DNA from: Dysgonomonas mossii DSM 22836
Lineage (GTDB): Bacteria > Bacteroidota > Bacteroidia > Bacteroidales > Dysgonomonadaceae
DNA: 64,000 nt
Assembly (NCBI RefSeq): GCF_000213575.1
Contig: NZ_GL892004.1
Location: 124,001 to 188,000, forward strand
Direction: 5' to 3'
Both the position numbers and the translations under genes were made by a program. The stretch's first letter is position 1. Each line of letters begins with the position of its first letter. This document shows, one piece after another, positions 59,805 through 64,000 of the stretch. The notes beneath the pieces are model-generated. The model ran no database searches. It was not told where the DNA came from and saw only the letters and a list, made by a program, of their open reading frames with translations.

Positions 59805-62800
59805 ATGAAGACACAACAAAAATTTAATACCCGGCCTATCAGATCATTCAAAATGTTTTCCTTATTAACTTTTACAATAGCAGGAATCACATTATGCCCA
59901 TACAACCTTCAGGCCTCCGACCGAAACGATACGAATAAAGCCATAGTGCACGAAACAGCACCTTTGCAAAAAGGTAAAACAGTAACAGTAACAGTAAGCG
60001 ACAATGTTGGCCCTGTAGTTGGCGCCAATGTAGCGGTAAAAGGAACTACAAATGGAAATATCACAGATATCGATGGAATAGCCAGATTGGACAACGTGCC
60101 CGAAAATGCTACTTTGCTTATTTCATTTGTAGGATATATATCGAAAGAAATATCCGTAGCCGGGCAAACATCTTTTAACGTACAGCTACAAGAAGACTCC
60201 AAAACACTGGATGAGGTAGTCGTAATTGGATATGGTACATTAGAGAAGAAGCAAGTAACCAGTTCGGTAACATCCATATCAGCAAAAGACCTGATGACAG
60301 GAGTAGGCGGATCGGACGTATCCTCCGCTTTGCAAGGTAGAGTTAGCGGACTTATTATGAACAATATCGGTAGTGCAAATGCAGGAACTACATTCCAGCT
60401 GCGAGGGATGACTTCTATAAACTCAGGGAAGTCACCTCTTATCGTTATCGATGGTTTTCCGGGGGGAGACATTCGCTCACTGTCGCAAGATGACATTTTA
60501 ACGATTGATGTCCTCAAAGATGCCTCTGCCGGAGCTATCTATGGAACACGTGCTGCATCAGGAGTGATACTCATTACTACCAAAAGCGGATCGAATACAA
60601 GCGGTAAGGTGAAAATGACTTACTCGACAGAGATGACCAAGAAGCAAAACTACGGCGCTCCTGAGATGCTAACAGGAAGAGAATATGCAGAGCATAAAAT
60701 CGGTACAGATTATGGTACAGATACAAATTGGTGGAAAGAACTCATAAATGATGATAATTTTTCACAAAAGCACCATCTTTCTCTCGAAGCCGGAACAGAA
60801 AATGCTCAGATATATTCTTCCTTTTTTTATGAAAAAAATCAGGGGATTTCAATCAAAGATGAACGTCAGGATTATGGGGGAAGATTTAACGCTAACTTTA
60901 AAGTTCTTGATGGATGGCTCGAAATCAGACCGAGCGTAGATTATCGTCAGGCGATGCGTAATAACAACTATCCAAACTTCCAGCAGGCGATGCGCAACAA
61001 CCCAACCAGATCTCCTTACGACCCTGACAGCGAAACAGGATACAATGTATGGACTAATGAAACACTGGATTATAACGTTTTAGCTGATGCTAACCTAAGT
61101 ACTTACGAAGGATTGGACAAATGGTTCAAGCCTGAAGCTACTTTCAAATTGAATATAAAACCTATACCCGGCCTGTCATTCCAGCAAGTAATAGGATATG
61201 AAAACCGCCAATGGGAATATCATTTCTACAAATCGCGCTATCACCGAGAAGAGATAGAAGACAGACGAAGAGGAGCCGCAACCCTCACTTTCGACAAAAC
61301 AGAAAATCTTACTTCCGAAGGATTTGCGACTTACATCAAAGAATTTGATGGCGGACATGTACTAAATGCTGTAGCAGGGTATTCTTATTTTGAGAAAAAC
61401 GGAGAAGGATTTAGTGTTTCCAATTACGATTTCGATGTAGATGGAATAAAATTTTGGAACATCGGTGCCGGATCCTACCTGAGTGATGGTAAAGCCGGAA
61501 TGAGTTCAGGCAAAAGTATTACAGAACGCTTATTTTCTGTATTTGCACGTGCCAACTACTCGTATCAAAACAAGTATCTATTACAGGCTTCACTCAGACA
61601 CGAAGGTTCATCGAAGTTTGCAGCAGACAACCGCTGGGCCGATTTCTGGTCTTTGTCGGGTGGATGGCGCATCTCGGGTGAAAAGTTCATGAAAAATATA
61701 AGCTGGATAGATGACCTCAAAGTCCGGGTTGGCTATGGAGTAACAGGTAATAACGACTTTAGCTCCTCTTATATGGCGGATATGCTCGGTTCTGATGCAT
61801 ACTGGATGCTTCCTGACGGAACATGGGCATACTCATTTGGTAAAACCCAAAATATAAATCCAAATCTAGGATGGGAAGAAAAGAAAGAATGGAACTTCGG
61901 TTTGGATTATTCTCTTTTCGATGGTCGCCTATATGGTAAGTTCGACTATTACAGACGTAAGATCGACAACCTGATTTACAGCGTTAAAGTTCCTCAACCA
62001 CCATTCACTCAAGGCTCTCAGTACCAAAACATAGGAAGTATGGAGAGTAAAGGATGGGAATTTGAAATTGGTGGAGACATTATCCGTACTAAAGATTTCA
62101 CATGGAACAGTAATCTCAACCTAGGCCACAACTCGGGTAAGATTCTTACACTTTGGGGTAATAATACATATTACAACGGAAATGGTTTCCCTGCTCCGGG
62201 TAGCCCGGGAGATGCAGCACGCATACAAGAAGGTTCTACAATAGGCGCATTCTATCTTTGGAAGTTTGCGGGATTCGACGATGATGGAAAATTCTTACTC
62301 TACAACAAAGAAGGAAAAATAATACCGGCATCGGAAAAAACCGAAAACGATAAACAATATATCGGAAATTATACACCTAAGCTCATCCTCGGATGGAGAC
62401 ACACCTTGCAGTATAAAAATCTCGACATGGGAATCAGTTTGCGAAGCTGGATCGACTTTGATGTATACAATGCTTTAAACATGTACTTCGGAATTCAGGG
62501 ACAGGGAAATACGAATGTATTAAAATCAGCATATGGCGAATTCAACCACATTAAAGGGGAAAAACAAATCTGTGACTACTATCTCGAAGACGGTACATTC
62601 TTAAAGATAGATGCTATCACACTCGGGTACACCCTTCCTATGAAGAAATATACGAAACTGATAGACCGCGTACGCATATACGGAACCGTAGGCAATGTTT
62701 GCACCATTACCGGCTATAGCGGCATGAACCCCCAAGTGAATATCACAGGATGGGAAGGTGGTACGGAAAAATTCTGGTCAAGAGATGATTTTTACCCTAC

Positions 62801-62840
62801 AACCCGCACTTATACATTAGGTCTTCAGTTAAATTTCTAA
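59805..62840 (+). CDS. SusC/RagA family TonB-dependent transporter
   Basis: A protein of 1,011 residues from the ATG at 59805. The signal segment (FSLLTFTIAGITLCPYNLQA) is preceded by a basic 18-residue extension. A carboxypeptidase-D-like domain (VTVSDNVGPVVGANVAVKG), the linker DEVVVIGYGTLEKKQVTSS, plug blocks AGTTFQLRGMTSIN and YGTRAASGVILITTKSG, and a barrel ending YTLGLQLNF follow. It is paired with the SusD-like gene 13 bp downstream. The substrate is unknown because the rest of the locus lies beyond the window. Regulation by the adjacent XRE protein is suggested by the duplicated operator. Confidence 0.95.
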   Translation: MKTQQKFNTRPIRSFKMFSLLTFTIAGITLCPYNLQASDRNDTNKAIVHETAPLQKGKTVTVTVSDNVGPVVGANVAVKGTTNGNITDIDGIARLDNVPENATLLISFVGYISKEISVAGQTSFNVQLQEDSKTLDEVVVIGYGTLEKKQVTSSVTSISAKDLMTGVGGSDVSSALQGRVSGLIMNNIGSANAGTTFQLRGMTSINSGKSPLIVIDGFPGGDIRSLSQDDILTIDVLKDASAGAIYGTRAASGVILITTKSGSNTSGKVKMTYSTEMTKKQNYGAPEMLTGREYAEHKIGTDYGTDTNWWKELINDDNFSQKHHLSLEAGTENAQIYSSFFYEKNQGISIKDERQDYGGRFNANFKVLDGWLEIRPSVDYRQAMRNNNYPNFQQAMRNNPTRSPYDPDSETGYNVWTNETLDYNVLADANLSTYEGLDKWFKPEATFKLNIKPIPGLSFQQVIGYENRQWEYHFYKSRYHREEIEDRRRGAATLTFDKTENLTSEGFATYIKEFDGGHVLNAVAGYSYFEKNGEGFSVSNYDFDVDGIKFWNIGAGSYLSDGKAGMSSGKSITERLFSVFARANYSYQNKYLLQASLRHEGSSKFAADNRWADFWSLSGGWRISGEKFMKNISWIDDLKVRVGYGVTGNNDFSSSYMADMLGSDAYWMLPDGTWAYSFGKTQNINPNLGWEEKKEWNFGLDYSLFDGRLYGKFDYYRRKIDNLIYSVKVPQPPFTQGSQYQNIGSMESKGWEFEIGGDIIRTKDFTWNSNLNLGHNSGKILTLWGNNTYYNGNGFPAPGSPGDAARIQEGSTIGAFYLWKFAGFDDDGKFLLYNKEGKIIPASEKTENDKQYIGNYTPKLILGWRHTLQYKNLDMGISLRSWIDFDVYNALNMYFGIQGQGNTNVLKSAYGEFNHIKGEKQICDYYLEDGTFLKIDAITLGYTLPMKKYTKLIDRVRIYGTVGNVCTITGYSGMNPQVNITGWEGGTEKFWSRDDFYPTTRTYTLGLQLNF

Positions 62841-62853
62841 ACATACACAAAAG

Positions 62854-64000
62854 ATGAAAAAATTTAAAATATATAATTCCGTCTTAGTCGGGATTACAAT
62901 TTGTCTATTCGCAATTACTTCGTGTAGCGTAGAACCTACATTTTATTCACAGGTAGTGCCTGAGACATTCTATACTTCTCAGGAAGCTGTTTGGGAACGT
63001 TTCAACCGCCCATTTACACATTGGCGCTGGTATATTGCCAACAATGAGCCTCGCTGGATGTTGCAAGAATTAGGTACCGATGAATTTTGCTTGCCTACAC
63101 GTGGTAGCGACTGGTATAATGGAGCCCTGTATCAAAAATTCCATCACCATGAATATACAGAAGACATGGCATTCATAGAAACAGGATGGACTAACTTTGC
63201 TATGGGAGTGGCTCTTGCTTGGGATGCCCTTGAAGATCTGGAAAAAGTAAACTTCGATGCTTTGGGCTTTGCAGAAGGTACACGAGAATCGATGCTAAAT
63301 CAGCAAAAGGCACTTGTAGCATCTTTCTATCTGGATGGTTTGGATTTCTTTGGAGGAGTACCTCTATATACTACTACACAGAGTGAAGTAAAAGGACGCT
63401 CTACAGATAAAGAGACTTTCGATTTTATAGAGAAATTACTCAAAGAGGCAATCCCCAACCTCCCAGTAAAAGAAGAGCTTGGCGGATTGGAAAACGGGAG
63501 TATCAATCGGGCTGCCGGAGCAGCTTTACTGGCTCGCCTTTATTTTAACGCCAAATCATATATCGGCGAAGAAAAGTATTCAGAAGCAGCAACAATCTGC
63601 CAGGATATCATTGACGGAAAATACGGCAAATATAAACTGGATACAGACTGGACAAATATATTCGGATTCGATAACGAAACTAGTCCCGAAATTATTTGGT
63701 CTGTACCAAGCGAGAATGCCAAGCTCGAAACTGACGGTATGTACTGGAGCTATATGGTGCCTTACAACTACAAGAATTATTTAGGAGGACTAGAAGGCTC
63801 AGGCTCTAATAACGGAATTGGACTTATACCAAGCCTCGATCCGACAGGTAAAAAATATTCTTACAAATTGGGTGGAGCTTATGCCAAGTTTAACGATAGC
63901 GATATTCGCAAACAACTATATGTATACGAAGGAGCCGGCAAGTATCGTGGAATGTTTATTGTAGGAGAACTTGTAAATCCTACAAATCCAAGCTGGACAT
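62854..64000 (+). CDS. SusD/RagB family lipoprotein, 3' end cut by window
   Basis: An open frame of 382 codons running off the window. Lipoprotein signal VGITICLFAITSCSVEP (lipidated Cys20 region), then FYSQVVPETFYTSQEAVWER, LGTDEFCLPTRGSDWYNG, SFYLDGLDFFGGVPLYT and LARLYFNAKSYIGEEKYSEA, which are the TPR helices and N-terminal blocks of SusD proteins. The C-terminal SusD domain lies outside. It forms the binding partner of the SusC gene immediately upstream. Confidence 0.92.
   Translation, partial: MKKFKIYNSVLVGITICLFAITSCSVEPTFYSQVVPETFYTSQEAVWERFNRPFTHWRWYIANNEPRWMLQELGTDEFCLPTRGSDWYNGALYQKFHHHEYTEDMAFIETGWTNFAMGVALAWDALEDLEKVNFDALGFAEGTRESMLNQQKALVASFYLDGLDFFGGVPLYTTTQSEVKGRSTDKETFDFIEKLLKEAIPNLPVKEELGGLENGSINRAAGAALLARLYFNAKSYIGEEKYSEAATICQDIIDGKYGKYKLDTDWTNIFGFDNETSPEIIWSVPSENAKLETDGMYWSYMVPYNYKNYLGGLEGSGSNNGIGLIPSLDPTGKKYSYKLGGAYAKFNDSDIRKQLYVYEGAGKYRGMFIVGELVNPTNPSWT

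Noticed and set aside
59909-60517. 202-codon open frame antisense within the third SusC gene
   Set aside because: It mirrors the strongly conserved SusC plug-domain frame, has no start context or domain, and is serine/threonine-rich as expected from the complementary strand.
1-64000. CRISPR array, rRNA or tRNA genes, replication origin
   Set aside because: No regularly spaced direct repeats, rRNA-like conserved blocks, cloverleaf sequences or DnaA-box clusters were recognised by eye.

Overview
The window is a 64 kb piece of a low-GC Bacteroidota chromosome, order Bacteroidales. Dysgonomonas-like is my best guess at genus level, but the sequence alone does not prove it. The evidence for the phylum is three SusC/SusD outer-membrane glycan-uptake pairs, many lipoprotein signal peptides, a long Bacteroidota-type IspG, a BACON-domain glycanase, and many matches to the Bacteroidota -7 promoter box TAnnTTTG in front of genes. 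I found no rRNA, tRNA, CRISPR array, phage module or transposase gene.

Left part (1-28 kb) is mostly core and household genes. It opens with a giant two-ATPase acyl-CoA dehydratase activase (cut by the window edge) and its TetR-type neighbour. Then come kdsB (LPS Kdo) and a short FolK-like gene, a GH92 alpha-mannosidase, a GT14 glycosyltransferase, an OprO/P-like porin, a nucleoside phosphorylase coupled to a SanA-like membrane protein, and an alkyltransferase-like DNA repair protein lacking the acceptor cysteine. These are followed by a TIM-barrel isomerase-like lipoprotein or secreted protein, rlmH, a LolC/E-like permease, ruvB and a PAP2 phosphatase. A leuS-yitT-SDR-DUF3667 operon, ispG, a sialate O-acetylesterase-like enzyme, xerD and a DivIC/FtsB-like gene complete this part.

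Middle (28.3-43.3 kb) is a polysaccharide utilization locus on the minus strand: SusC, SusD, a surface glycan-binding lipoprotein, a BACON-GH16 endo-glucanase, a GH3 beta-glucosidase and a GH5 enzyme. Across a 1.2 kb AT-rich intergenic region lies a divergent 952-residue membrane-spanning regulator (beta-propeller, Y_Y_Y, transmembrane segment, coiled coil, LuxR-type HTH). The enzyme set suggests beta-1,3-glucan (laminarin-like) or a mixed-linkage beta-glucan.

Next (43.5-51.7 kb) is a complete histidine-utilization operon: hutU, ftcD, hutI, fchA and hutH. It converts histidine to glutamate and feeds the formimino carbon to tetrahydrofolate. Two unexpected genes are embedded in it: an exported protein with a JAB/JAMM-like HxH...D signature and a membrane-anchored protein that looks like a catalytically degenerate GT51 transglycosylase.

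Right end (51.9-64 kb) holds an acyltransferase-3 membrane protein, a SusC-SusD-TlpA operon (minus strand), a small XRE regulator, and a third SusC with a SusD that runs off the window (plus strand).

The most interesting non-coding signals are: a duplicated 20-bp operator next to the XRE gene, bracketing a promoter box for the third SusC; two perfect TAAAC-N4-GTTTA palindromes around the TetR promoter; a roughly 51-bp hairpin element present twice (about 12.0 and 48.8 kb); a 163-bp element with 24-bp terminal inverted repeats carrying a REP-like palindrome; further copies of that REP-like palindrome inside the hut operon; a terminator whose 3' arm is also the rlmH promoter box; and a palindrome whose arms form the two divergent xerD/divIC promoter boxes.
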